64,000 nt of DNA from Owenia fusiformis (lineage: Eukaryota; Annelida; Polychaeta; Sabellida; Oweniidae). The translations under genes were made by a program, and so were the position numbers. The stretch spans positions 15,638,931-15,702,930 of the forward strand of contig CAIIXF020000003.1 of the NCBI GenBank assembly GCA_903813345.2, read 5' to 3'. Below the pieces are notes generated by a model. That model did not search any database, had not been told where the DNA came from, and saw only the letters and a list, made by a program, of their open reading frames with translations. Shown in pieces: positions 48,301 to 56,699 of the stretch. Position 1 is the first letter of the stretch; each line of letters starts with the position of its first letter.

Positions 48301-51300
48301 GTTCAAATTGATCATATAATATTGGTATTAATGTTATAATCAAGTATGTCAATAGGCGATGACAATCAAATTATCATGAAATATATTACCGAGATGAATA
48401 TGTCCAAGGGTTCATCAAGAGGACTGCAGTCTGGCTTAATACCAAACACTCGAAACTTAACTGAAAGAACAAAAAATTTAGTTTCTTCGGTTGGTGACCA
48501 TATTGCTCTACCATTGTTAGCTGAAATAAGCCCTTTATAGTTCTAAAGTTTACTATTTAAAATGTTAAGGTGACATTAAAGTTAATCAAAAGTACAAATA
48601 AATGGCAGTCAGATTTTTTTGATAAAGTGACAAGATTTTGTATATGTTTTCCTTATATGTAAACGCATTTTTCATAACTATGAATTGGAGGTGCATGGAT
48701 ACCCAAAGCTAGCATAAAGAGTGTGAAGTGAGGCTAAATTTGAAAGTTTGAAGGAGTAGCCTTGCAACAGTCACACATTTGCAAGAATCCAAAATTTCCA
48801 CAAATCATCTTACCTTACCAAGGAACAACGATGGAGCATGAAATGTGCACTTCTTGCATTGTTAGAGTATAATAAAGCTCAATCCATAGTTTCTTATAAA
48901 TCTTCCATGTCCACCATTTTGTTTCATACCCATACAATGCAAGAAATACACATTTTCATGCTCCTTTGATGTTCCTTGGTAAGGTAAGATGACTTTTGGA
49001 AATTTTGGAGTAATACAAATGTGACACCGAAACACCCCTACTCCTTGACGTTTTCAAAAATTAACCTAACTTCAAAGTTGTCATGTCAGCTTTAGGGACC
49101 CATACACCTACAATTCATAGTTATGAAAAAAAACCGTTTATGTGCGATGTTAACTTTGATATGATTCTTTAGTCAGGATATACAATTCATATACAAGGTA
49201 AACAGATTTTAAAACCATGTGTCTTTATCAAAAAAATATGGCTACCATTTTTTTAACTTTTGATTTACCTAGCCTTCGCCTTAAAGTGAGGTAGTGATAA
49301 CCGCCATTTCTACATCATAATTTACACATGATTGTCACGTGGTCACATCCGGTTATTGAACAAAACAACATTGATAATGCTCATAAAGTATGTGAAAAGC
49401 TTGTTGATCACTCTTGTTATGCGAATATGAAACACTTTATGACAACAGTTTGTAAAACATATTTATGGCTTATACTATACAGGGTGGTCCAAAACTGGGA
49501 CACTCGCATTTCAAAAATAAATATTGATTTTCTTGATGAAAACATGTCATATTATATACCAGTGGATAGGGGGAAATTTACTTATCTTTAATTTGGTATA
49601 TCATAAATTCAAATTTATTATAATGTCTGTCAACCAGCGTCCGTCATACAAATGACGTCATTTTAGTTTCAAAACGGGTTTTCTAAAACTTGCAAAAAAA
49701 CAAAATTTTTGTCAATTCTATTTACACAAACATACGTTCAATATGTCCATCATTTTGATCAATTGTACCCCTCAATTTTGGCCTAAATTGGTCAAAAACA
49801 TCATCGATATTCTGTTGAGACAATGAATTCCACTTCTCATTAAGTCTATCCTTAATAAGGGACTGAGTAGATGTAAGGGGTTCATGGGAAACCGATTCTG
49901 TAGGTTCTCCCAATACGTGGTAGTCGCAGACGTTGACATCGCATTATCTAATTATGTTGTTTTTAGACCATCCTGATATGAGCTCATTCTCGAATCATTA
50001 CATTTTCCAACAAGATGGGGCTCCAAGCAATAAATCTCACAAGAGTGTCAAATGTTTAAAGGAAAATGTGCCTAGATTCATCCCCCTAATCGCTGCCTCC
50101 CCCAAACCAGATCACATGATCACCCAGCGTATGCGACTACCACGTATGGGGAGAACTAACAGAACTTGTGTACCATGAATCCTTTACATCTATTCTGTCT
50201 CTTGAGGACTAATTAAATTTATGAGAAGTGAAATCCATTGTCTTAACAGCATATCAATGATGCTATTGACCAGTTTAGGCCAAAATTGAGGGGTACAATT
50301 GGTCAAAATGGTGGACATATTGAACGTCTGCTTATGTAAATAAAGTTGACAATAAAACATGTTTTTGCAAGTTTTGAAAACCCCGTTTTGAAATGAAAAT
50401 GATGTCATTTATATTATGGACGCTGGTTGACAGACAATAGAGAGGTTTCGCAAAACGGGTTAGCTAAAACGTATCCGCATCCGTATCTCGTTACGTTTAC
50501 GGAAACGTTTTTCGATAATTTTCGTTTCGCAGTTCGCTTTTTGAAGTACGTAATTATAAACGCATTTCAATCCGTGTTTAATAGTAGTGAAAACTAGGGT
50601 AGAATAAAATAATTCATCTGCACTAAGATTTCAATACACCATTGAGAGTGTCAGCTTTCAGAATCACAACTCCATAAGTATTATTGGTGAAAGCAAAAAT
50701 ACATATTAACCCTTTCATCCCCAAGGGGTCATTTATTAAATTCATGAAATCAATTTCAAAATAAAAAATATCCCATTGGCCAGAAAAGATAATTTCTAGA
50801 TTTACAATAACAAATTGTTTGTCAAACCATACTTTGGGAAATATCTAAGGGTTTGAACACAGATAGGCTGAAATAGTGGCCATTAAGTGAAGTGCAGTGA
50901 CTGCATTATGCTACAAAATGCGTAAACATTTCTGTTTTCTGTAGAAATGATATTTGATATTTGAAATTAGTGTGTAAATTTGCGTTTACTTATTTTTTCC
51001 TGAGAATATTAAGAATGCAGCAAGTGCGTTTTGACTTTAAATGAAAGCATGCACGCTTGACATAACATCATCATATCCCTTTGGACCTCATTATCTTTTT
51101 TAAGTATGCCCTTGTAAGTATACTTATCAATGCTATACTTAGTTCCGAAGGAGCATACGCCATCTGAACAAATGGTATAAGTATTCATTATGTCATATCA
51201 AGCTTGAGTGAAATCCATCCAGCCAAATATTGACCTCTATTGCAACACCTATTTACTCATATAAGTGTAGTAGGAAATTGAATGATTTACAAATGTGTGA

Positions 51301-54300
51301 AATATCAGGGAGCAATTTCTTAAAATGAAAAAGATATGAGGAATATGCAGGGTTTCCGGTTTTTTGACCACCCTGTACTTTTAAGATCAGATTGCATTAT
51401 ATATGAATAAATGTAGGTACCAAACCTATAACATACTAATAATGTGTACAAACATTATTATACCCTTCGATTCTACCCTGAATATACCAACCAACTGATA
51501 TACCAACAGCATAATACCCTAAACTGGCCATTTGTATCTTAACCCAATAATACACCACAACCCGATCAAACATGACATATATAACCTATAGATTACAACC
51601 AAACACAACCTAGGTCACCAAACATACAACAGTGCATTAGAACATAACCCAGTAACAACATACATAGAACGCAACAGAGCATAACCCAGCACCAAAGCCA
51701 GTATAGCACAACCTGCCTTTCAACCACCAAAACACAACCAACTGTCAAATTAACACAATATGTCACAACCCAATGATCAAACAACAAAGGCAAACACATC
51801 CAATTGTTGAACCGACTCAACACAATTGTGCACAGCCCAACATTAAACAATTAAAACACAATTGGGCACAACCAATAAAACACAACTAAAATAACAACCA
51901 CGAAAACACAACAAACTGTGAAATTGTCACCTCACAATTTGGCACAACCCAATGATAAACCAACAAAATCAAACACAACCCATCGTTCAAGTAACACGAC
52001 ACAATTTTCCAAAACCAAACAATCAAAACAAAATCAGGCACAAGCAATAAAACACAACCAGGCTCAACTGAATTATATTGATATACTCAACTAACATATT
52101 CCAACTGGAGACAATCGCAAAACACAATCGGGGACAACCCGATATCTACTTGAATTACAACCACTCCCCCCCCCCCATATCTCTATCATCAAATGCACAA
52201 GGCTGCTAATGAAGAACACATCATGGACCACCACCCAAGAGTTAGATACATCTGGGGCCCCTACCGTGACTTATATGTAAGGGAGAAGGTCCGTTACAGG
52301 ATCGGGATGTCAGGCCTTTCTTTGAAAAATGAAAATAGGAAATGACACGTCAATATCTTCATCCTATGATCAACTAAATATACTCTACCTGTCATATAAT
52401 GACTGACGGTGGTTCGGGGATGCTTGGGCACTAAGGCTTTAAGGCACTAGTCTCCAAAGTCCCCCAAACGAGGCCGCTTACTATTTGACACAGATTGCAC
52501 GACTTGATGCGTGTTCAAGTCATACCAGGGGAAGAAGCTCCCATGGCTGGAAATTTTATGATCATCTTTAGCCAATTGTCAAAAAGCTCCCCCTTGGCAA
52601 AAGCTGGATACGGGACGCCACCTTTAGACCTAATATCACATTTGAGGCCAGGACCAAGCTGCTATACTCAAACAAATTCAAAACCCTGCTCTATATGAAT
52701 TTAGAGCGTGACTTGGGGCACAACATATAAATTCAGGTGGCCTTTATAGCTGCTAACCACTGGTTTGATGGTCCTAAGAAATTGACTACGGTATTGCCAT
52801 TGATCCTAGAAATTATAGACCGTACGGCTGCCTACCAACAAATATGACTATTCGTAAAAATTGCAGGCCACCTACTAATAATCAAATTTATCGACAGATA
52901 AGCCTATTATTTCATCAAAATTAGCACGATATGCATGGTAACATATGTGAGTTACTAAAATTATACATTTTGGGAAAAAAATATCAAGATTTGAAGGACA
53001 AAATAGATACGGAAACAACTACGCACAGAACGCGTTAGTTTACGTACTTTCGGTATTGCTGTCGGCTAGACAAACGTATTGAGTACACTTTTTCTCCATC
53101 GATACGTTACGGACTTTGATACGGGCAGCTAAAACGCTGTGCGAAAGTGTACACTGTAATTATTGCGATACCATTCGATAGAGTGTAAAATGAATTGAAC
53201 ATACCATTTGAAAAGCTCGATTTATGTCAAACAATAAACAAATTAATTCACCAAATTTAAGTCAAATTATACACAACACATTGTACTTGTTAATATGGTG
53301 ATACCTTTAAAACTAAAATCATTATAATCGAAGGATAAAATGGGATACGTAAATGACCAACGTAGAAAAGCCTCATTTTTCGTGTTTTCCGTATCGTTTC
53401 ACGTATAGATTGAACTCACTTCGCATAAATCTGGTAAATACGTTACGGTTACGGATCCGTTGACCTAAAAATCGTTTTGCGAAACCTCTCTATTATAATG
53501 AATTTGAACTTATGATATACCAAATTAAAGATCAGTAAATTCCCTATCCACTGGTATATAATATGACATGTTTTCATCAAGAAAATCAATATTTATTTTT
53601 GAAATACGAGTATTCCATTTTTGGACCACCCTGTACATGTATGATTGAGTATGATTAATTATAAATTCGGCGTATTATTGTAAATAATGAGCAGCAAATA
53701 AGGAAACTGATTGGAAATGATTGGCCAAGGCTAAATCATGAACAAATAAGAAAACTAACCTTCTTGTCCAGGTTTATAGATAGCCTTGTCAGTTTGAATG
53801 AAAACCGAGACACTATGGGGGTCAAGGGTCAATGTTGTGGTATCTTTGAAGCGTAAACCTCCTGAACCCGATACCGTCAATGTGTAGACCCCTTCATCTG
53901 CACTGGCAGGAATCTGGGCAACAATTTTTTATCTGATATTAAAGATGTATATGAAGACTCTATATTACAATTTAAGGTGCTATTGAAGTTAACAGGAAAT
54001 GACAAAACAAGAAGTGACAAAAACTTTTGCATTTTTAGACATTTTTTTGAACAAAGATAACAAAGTTCTGTTTTGACCTCCAGTCAATTCAACTAGTTCT
54101 AAATACCATTTACAGGTCTAGGATCACAATATTTATGGTCATAATGACCCTAAACATGATGAAATAACCTTTTCAGCCCTCTGAAAATGTGACTGAAAAA
54201 TAGCTCAAAGAAGGAGGTAGGAAAGGTCACTGAACAGAATCTTTCGAATTTTTCAGAAAATGTGCCCAATATATTGCTCTAAATGATTCCATGGCACCTT

Positions 54301-56683
54301 AAAAGTTCACTCATCTAATAATAAACATAGGTATTACCATCTTATGATACCATGGTCAAGTCTGTGCTATCAAAGGTAAGTCAATGCTCTTATTTTGTAT
54401 AGGAAAATATTACCGTTTATTAAAATACTTATACATATGATATACGGGTACTTACAGGTATAGCGATAACAGCTGAGGTTCCTGAAAAAGATTGAAATGA
54501 CATTTTTTGGACATCGTGTTTCAAAAAATATCGGAAATCGAAATCGGATATTCTAGTTAACACTATATTAAAATATTATATAATTGTGTTAAATTGTAAC
54601 ATTTTTGTTTGTGTCCGCAAAATAATTTTTGTGAAATATCCAATACTTTCTATAGTATAGAGGCAACAATTGTATTAGGCATGCCTTTAAAGTATCGTGT
54701 AGTGTTTTTTATGTCGAGATGTCTTGATCATTTGGTTATACTGATTTGAAAATGTGTTCGTCCCCCATTAATAATTTGAAAACTTGCTCATTTTATATAC
54801 TGCATACACGTAGGATGACGAAAGACAAAATGGCTGGAGGATCTGCACGTAAATACCAAAACAGACTATGACCAATCATTTCTAATATACTAAGGGCATC
54901 ACCCCCCTCCCTGACAACGACTTTCTCACCAGGTGCTATAGTGGCAGTTCCCACATATGTTTGTCCTTTTTTGGTAACCTTTGCAGTCACCGTCACTGGT
55001 CCAAGGCCATAGAGAATACATACTCCTATCTCAAGGTCTATTCCACGTCTTAACACTTTTGGAGTCACAACCAAATACCTGAAATAATTATGTCATAGAA
55101 AACAAATGAATATATTGAATTGACTATGTGTTCATTAAGTATAATTCATTCTGAAATGATTGCATCGTGTCACCGCCGACTTTGATCTAACGTGGCTTTC
55201 GGAGTCATCGTTTTCACTCTCCAACCCTCTAACGACACTTCAATCTACATGGTCAGAAGTCAATACAAACTTAAGGAAAATTCATGTTTCAAAGAAAACA
55301 TTCAAAATGCACTGCCAGTCTTTTATCATCACATGGAAATGATTGATAAGCTAGAAACAGATTTTTTCAAACATGAGACCTTGAAACACAAAATAGTGTT
55401 CTTCATTCTAAATTGTCTGTGGTTTTGGTTACTTCTAATAATTACTAAATGAAAGTACTATCAACGGGCTGCTGGAATCAGGAAAAAAATGAAACGTATC
55501 CAAACATCTAATGTTTATACTTTCAGGATTTCAAGCAGTAATTATCATTACTTAGAGAGGCATTATACCATAGGTTTCTTCCCCAGACAATTAGTGATGT
55601 CCTATTGTTATTGCTCATATAATATCTCACATACCATGGATATCTTGAGAATAACTTTTCGGTATATTAATATATATATGAAATATTGAAATAATCAACA
55701 GAACAACCAACCTCCAGAATTAAACACAATCGAATCCTCGACTAGCGAGGGGAACCCCCACTGAGTCACACAAGCGCCAACAAGTGCCTTAAACCAGGCA
55801 GCCAATCAGGTTCATGATAAACAAGTTCAACGACAAATCAGATAACAGGAGGACTTTCCCGAAATATTCAAACTTCAGGTTGAATTGATTTCTGCGAAAA
55901 TAATTAGATCGGCCAGCACAATCGCAAAATTTACACTGAAAGAGGGGGATTTTGGACTTCTCTTTTGGTAAGTAGATGGGCGAATATGTAGTGAAACTCA
56001 ATATGCGAAAAGGTCCAGAGGGGTCTTGATTGTGCTATTCTATGACAAAGAGCCTCTTTAAGTTTGAAATGACAAAACTTAAAAAGTAAACCATACATTC
56101 ACGTATCGATTTGATATTCACTCTACTTCGAGTATTTGAATTATTTCCCAAGTGGACGAATGATCAAAGAAGTAATAGATGAGACGAGAATTATTGCAAC
56201 TGAAACGACGACTAAATAGAAAAGTAAAATAGTAAGTAAATACTCCAATGGTGAGAGTTAAAACCTAAAATCGGAATATCAAAAATAACATCATTACAAA
56301 TACGACTTTAAGCATTGTATTCATCCAAACGCACCTTCAAAAATTACAAGACTGGGATTGGAGATCTATTGCTTCCAGATCATTATGTTCTAGCCCCATA
56401 AAGTTAGAACCAACATTGGTTGTGACAAGTGATTTTAAGAGTAAGCTTTATCCACCTTTATCTCCAATATGCTATACAGTATTTCACCCGTCTTTGATTT
56501 TTTTAATTACCTAACTTCTTTCTTAATAAACTGTTGCGTTACTTACGTCGGTTTTATCCAAGGTGCTGTTGTTGGTGGTGTTGTACGCAGGGGTAATGTC
56601 AGTGTTGGTGGTGGCGGTGGTGGTTGTGCCTGAGTCGGACTGAAGGGCAATATCCCCAAAACTGTTAAAAGCATCCACTTCAT
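36192..56683 (-). CDS. CD109/insect-TEP-like thioester-family protein, 5' half (19 exon positions; last one alternative)
   Basis: A secreted or surface alpha-2-macroglobulin-superfamily protein. Members trap proteases or tag microbes through a bait region and a thioester. Eighteen constitutive exons plus one of two alternative exons give about 733 or 744 residues. All junctions are GT-AG and phase-compatible. Order: signal peptide (about residues 1-20), a Pro/Thr-rich stretch, then macroglobulin (MG) domains with VVTPKVLRRG, TDKAIYKPGQ, IKQWLN, PPLGDW and VLPKFEV, an AVDQSVLLLK block, an R6 cleavage motif (about 641-646), AGVKVLTDA, the variable bait region and FPETWLW/FPETWIW. CD109 has the same order around LTDA and FPETWIW, and is about 1445 aa, so this is its N-terminal half. 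The CUB, thioester and receptor-binding parts were not found in the 11.6 kb beyond. The gene either has a very long next intron, continues out of the window or is cut by the assembly. Most introns hold MITEs. Confidence 0.93.
36930..37200. repeat. Three tandem copies of a unit of about 105 bp between the alternative exons
   Basis: Units starting CAGATTTGAACTTCTGAGAA lie at 36930, 37033 and 37145. They contain TGACC(C/T)TGAG.AGGTCAT palindrome-like cores. Diverged. Confidence 0.75.
37260..37397. mobile_element. Solo mariner-like terminus
   Basis: Ends TCATTTTGAAACACCCTGTA, the inverted form of CAGGGTGTTTCAAAATGA. No left terminus was found, so it is a truncated copy in the intron between the alternative exons. 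Confidence 0.5.
37819..38002 (-). CDS. TEP exon 19A: alternative bait-region exon, basic/Cys type
   Basis: 184 nt, acceptor CATTTTCAG, donor GTACTT, phase 1 to 2. Encodes PPFLIRGCRKGKRCAASFYV, a hydrophilic stretch, and RTRFPETWLWMNVILG. It is rich in Lys/Arg with a Cys pair. It corresponds to the same segment as exon 19B but shares only the FPETW end with it. A bait rich in basic residues would suit trypsin-like proteases, which is inference. Confidence 0.9.
38895..38935. repeat. Perfect 15-bp hairpin
   Basis: TTACACCTCCAGGTA, an 11-nt loop, then TACCTGGAGGTGTAA. A third partial copy (TACACCTCCAG) follows at about 38942. It lies in the intron just upstream (5') of exon 19A. Confidence 0.8.
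39665..39830. repeat. Foldback MITE, family shared with 19560-19720
   Basis: ACATCCTATGATTTTTCAGA on the left and CAAAATCATAGGATATCCTA on the right are inverted copies. The loop has CTCGTTCGCTTCACTCTCTC, as in 19560-19720. It abuts the donor side of TEP exon 18 by a few bases. Confidence 0.75.
39833..39890 (-). CDS. TEP exon 18: last constitutive exon before the bait region
   Basis: Encodes NAGVKVLTDAYIHKEKDDY and the first base of a Pro codon. CD109 has the same VLTDA segment. It ends in phase 1 at GTAAGT, which both downstream alternative exons accept. Confidence 0.9.
40149..40295 (-). CDS. TEP exon 17: MG6 loop with RRRRRR cleavage motif
   Basis: 49 codons: VLSELGSYDTSEDN, then PWGRRRRRRSIWWPWFD and IGADATEMFE. 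Six consecutive arginines followed by Ser form a strong furin-type processing motif, in the stretch between the AVDQSVLLLK block and the AGVKVLTD block. Phase 0 to 0. Confidence 0.92.
40474..40623 (-). CDS. TEP exon 16: MG6 start (AVDQSVLLLK)
   Basis: 50 codons: VTVRFNKAQTKPGEEVTVD, then GSFVGILAVDQSVLLLKTGN and DITQAD. This is the hallmark MG6 block of TEP/CD109 proteins. Phase 0 to 0, donor GTATGA. Confidence 0.93.
40965..41150 (-). CDS. TEP exon 15: MG5
   Basis: Encodes VIARGNIIEVDEV, MAPTARIIVFYIDKSEVIAD and VKVNCACKND. Two donors are possible. GTAAGA 11 nt earlier would leave phase 1, whereas GTACGT after GAT keeps phase 0 and joins VTVRFNKAQ in the next exon, so I chose the latter. The 5' end is less certain by that margin. 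Confidence 0.85.
41640..41800. repeat. Foldback MITE in a TEP intron
   Basis: GGAATAATATATCC / GATATATTCC arms surround a loop with GGAAGCGCTTGCAATACC and TTGGCGAGCAATACT. Imperfect pairing, non-coding. Confidence 0.5.
41986..42048 (-). CDS. TEP exon 14: MG5
   Basis: 21 codons: AGMNAEFKVRSTKAITGFKY and I. It corresponds to the ..vG.....v.s......F.Y.v..rG segment that continues in exon 15. Phase 0 to 0. Confidence 0.87.
42173..42286 (-). CDS. TEP exon 13: MG4/MG5 border
   Basis: 38 codons: AVLVSNTRISAYKSVDKF and NNGIQISLVTDLEEVK. Acceptor CTGTTAG, donor GTAATA, phase 0 to 0. Confidence 0.85.
42479..42587 (-). CDS. TEP exon 12: MG4
   Basis: Encodes YVKPTTVESEYRIPDDGVVV and ITITNIDMDIDTLDLR. 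Phase 2 to 0, bounded by TACGTAG and GTAAGT. It fits the strand pair preceding the A.Y.s segment. Confidence 0.85.
42818..42915 (-). CDS. TEP exon 11: MG4
   Basis: Encodes VKASRPDGSPLGVGHNERIS then FYATTNHNRFFGR, the family V.vt.PDG.P motif. Phase 0 to 2, donor GTAGGA. Confidence 0.9.
43015..43097 (-). repeat. tRNA-derived sequence (SINE head or tRNA pseudogene)
   Basis: On the - strand: GGGTGAATAGCTCAGTGGTA (acceptor and D-arm), CTCG-loop-CGAG (anticodon stem), then GGTTCGATCTCC (T-loop, B box), and TTTTCACACC returning to pair with the 5' end. The T-stem is mismatched, the anticodon loop begins with C where U33 is expected, and there is extra sequence before the 3' strand. It is therefore not a functional tRNA. 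Confidence 0.65.
43206..43435. repeat. Dispersed repeat, copy 1 (partner 52312-52530)
   Basis: About 220 bp match 52312-52530: TACTCTACCTGTCA, GACTGACGGTGGTTCG-like and TTTGACACAGATTGCA marks are shared. Unnamed interspersed repeat. No coding signal. Confidence 0.75.
43682..43915 (-). CDS. TEP exon 10: end of MG3, start of MG4
   Basis: A 78-codon exon: IDGRVAFSIPISELL, then YDFKLEFMDASADNLRAGLS and YIAY, matching ..IdGsa.F.. and the ..F..GLPY segment before V.A..PDG. Phase 0 to 0, donor GTAAGT. Confidence 0.9.
44130..44365. repeat. Foldback element in a TEP intron
   Basis: ATTTATTCCATAATAC on the left is mirrored by GTATTATGGAATAAAT on the right, 190 bp apart. Repeated AAATCGTATTGGAGC motifs lie between. 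Confidence 0.6.
44385..44535. repeat. Foldback with GAGCGCAGCGACCGAG loop
   Basis: CAATATGATATTGACCGAGG and GAGTGTCAATATCATATAG pair around GGAGCGCAGCGAC, the same asymmetric loop type as 19560-19720. Confidence 0.6.
45125..45230. repeat. Small palindromic MITE next to TEP exon 9
   Basis: AATATCTGTATATATTTCTT pairs with AGAAATATATACAGATATT around GATGTATTCACCTCGCCCTT and GCAGTAAATACACC. Confidence 0.75.
45339..45426 (-). CDS. TEP exon 9: MG3
   Basis: Encodes YTYGKNVKGKVTLQCSL and NKTYQ, the family YTYGKPV.G motif. Phase 2 to 0. An N-glycosylation sequon (NKT) is present. Confidence 0.92.
45823..45922 (-). CDS. TEP exon 8: MG3 start (VLPKFEV)
   Basis: Acceptor AATTTCAG, donor GTAAGT, phase 1 to 2. 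Encodes LPKFEVKIKPSRAYILY and DISGKIEAL, the universal A2M/TEP/CD109 entry into MG3. Confidence 0.93.
46650..46835. repeat. Palindromic MITE; half copy at 45680-45785
   Basis: GACTGCCACATTTTCGGGAA ... GTCCACTGACTTGTTCCC, mirrored by GGGAACATGTCAGTGGAC ... TCCCTCAATGGCAGTC. The loop is TCGGCCTGCAGCCTC. A diverged half copy (GTCAGTGGACGTGATATTC ... GTGGCAGTCAC) lies 900 bp away in the next TEP intron. Confidence 0.8.
47253..47292 (-). CDS. TEP exon 7: small linker exon
   Basis: A 40-nt exon between TTTTAG and GTAATT encoding GEKTTKIFIVEEF, phase 0 to 1. Without it exons 6 and 8 are out of phase. With it the protein reads ..FIVEEF-VLPKFEV.., the expected family order. Confidence 0.85.
47634..47759 (-). 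CDS. TEP exon 6: MG2
   Basis: Encodes DKNNNKIKQWLN, LQLSDQPPLGDW and KITVTV, matching the family pattern (D..gn.I.QW, fqLsdePplGtW.I.v.v). 126 nt, phase 0 to 0, donor GTACGT. Confidence 0.93.
47813..48140. mobile_element. MITE with CAGATTTCGGACAGTCA ends
   Basis: The left GCAACAGATTTCGGACAGTC and the right GACTGTCCGAAATCTGTGGC are inverted. Outer GGAGGGGGAAA / TTTCCCTCCTC also pair. The left inner part (TGGCTATTTTCTGACGATTT) resembles the arm of the 18096-19059 element. It lies in a TEP intron. Confidence 0.7.
48390..48460 (-). CDS. TEP exon 5: MG2
   Basis: Acceptor GTTCTTTCAG, donor GTAATA. Encodes VKFRVFGIKPDCSPLDEPLD and IFIS, the strand after YKPGQ. Phase 1 to 0. Confidence 0.9.
48569..49280. 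mobile_element. TTAA-flanked foldback MITE (GGYG ends), copy 1
   Basis: Flanked by TTAA (48565-48568 and 49281-49284), with ends GGTGACATTAAAGTTAATCA and its diverged inverse (TTTTGATTTACC...GCC). The whole 712 bp folds: TTTTTTGATAAAG, AACTATGAATTG, CTTACCTTACCAAGGAAC and GCATGAAATGTG all recur inverted around a centre near 48930. TTAA duplication is a piggyBac-type mark, but the ends lack CCCT, so the class is uncertain. Confidence 0.75.
51480..52180. repeat. C/A-rich, G-poor strand-asymmetric tract
   Basis: About 700 bp dominated by AACACAACC-type words (AACCCA, CAACACAA, AAAACACAACC) with few G and T on the + strand. It is too irregular for a simple tandem array and best called a degenerate minisatellite-like low-complexity tract. 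Confidence 0.75.
52312..52530. repeat. Dispersed repeat, copy 2 (partner 43206-43435)
   Basis: Same orientation as the partner, with shared TACTCTACCTGTCA and TATTTGACACAGATTGCA. It lies inside the 3 kb nested element. Confidence 0.75.
53760..53913 (-). CDS. TEP exon 4: end of MG1, start of MG2
   Basis: Encodes IPASADEGVYTLTVSG and then SVFIQTDKAIYKPGQE, the most diagnostic A2M-family motif (TDK..YKPGQ). Phase 0 to 1. The following intron (48461-53759) is 5.3 kb and contains the split mariner. Confidence 0.95.
53976..54298. mobile_element. TTAA-flanked MITE (GGTGC ends), copy 2
   Basis: TTAA at 53972-53975 and 54299-54302 flank GGTGCTATTG ... CATGGCACC. Internal pairing is weak beyond the ends. 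Same terminal plan as 48569-49280. It sits in the TEP intron between exons 3 and 4. Confidence 0.55.
54456..54481 (-). CDS. TEP exon 3: 26-nt micro-exon
   Basis: Acceptor CTTTTTCAG and donor GTAAGT bound just 26 nt, phase 1 to 0, encoding TSAVIAIP. It joins APG to the next exon exactly as the family alignment needs (..PG...LTIKIP). Confidence 0.75.
54930..55078 (-). CDS. TEP exon 2: start of MG1
   Basis: Acceptor TTATTTCAG, donor GTGAGA, phases 2 to 1. It encodes YLVVTPKVLRRGIDLEIGV and KGQTYVGTATIAPG, the first macroglobulin-domain strands. Reading on past the donor gives an open but non-homologous tail, which supports splicing here. Confidence 0.88.
55560..56062. repeat. Dispersed repeat, copy 2 (partner 8973-9690)
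   Basis: Aligned along about 480 bp with the partner but without its nested 205-bp MITE. It lies in TEP intron 1. Confidence 0.8.
56547..56683 (-). CDS. TEP exon 1: signal peptide
   Basis: Starts MKWMLLTVLGILPFSPTQAQ, a hydrophobic secretion signal with likely cleavage after the Gln/Ala region. A PPPPPP and Thr/Pro-rich linker follows, ending at a GTAAGT donor in phase 2. An in-frame upstream extension exists, but this Met gives the best signal peptide. Confidence 0.85.
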
Positions 56684-56699
56684 CTTGCCATTAAGCTTA

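Larger units (their letters stand above)
50438..53492. mobile_element. 3 kb TIR element nested in the mariner
   Basis: TAGAGAGGTTTCGCAAAACG at the left and CGTTTTGCGAAACCTCTCTA at the right are inverted. Subterminal blocks rich in ACGTATCCG and GTTACGGTTACGG pair for about 70 bp. The right flank resumes the mariner right arm (TTATAATGAATTTGAAC), proving nesting. I could not define the target duplication exactly, and there is no recognisable transposase. It carries the CA-rich tract and a copy of the 43206 repeat. Confidence 0.82.
49480..53633 (+). mobile_element. Mariner element split by a 3 kb TIR insertion
   Basis: The ends CAGGGTGGTCCAAAACTGGG and its inverse (CATTTTTGGACCACCCTG) are flanked by TA. 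TIR-like similarity runs about 240 bp on each side, the right arm being interrupted. Around 49985-50090 the + strand gives NHYIFQQDGAPSNKSHKSV and LKENVPRFIPL, the second catalytic-acid region of mariner transposase (QQDGAPxH, His changed). Without the insert the element is about 1.1 kb, the same family as 25865-26620, and it is inactive. Confidence 0.88.

Noticed and set aside
51593-51850. 85-codon - strand frame rich in Cys/Leu/Val/Trp
   Set aside because: Compositional product of the CA-rich tract.
54793-54929. Continuation of the exon 2 frame to a stop
   Set aside because: Open, but the family alignment and the micro-exon at 54456 show splicing at the GTGAGA donor.
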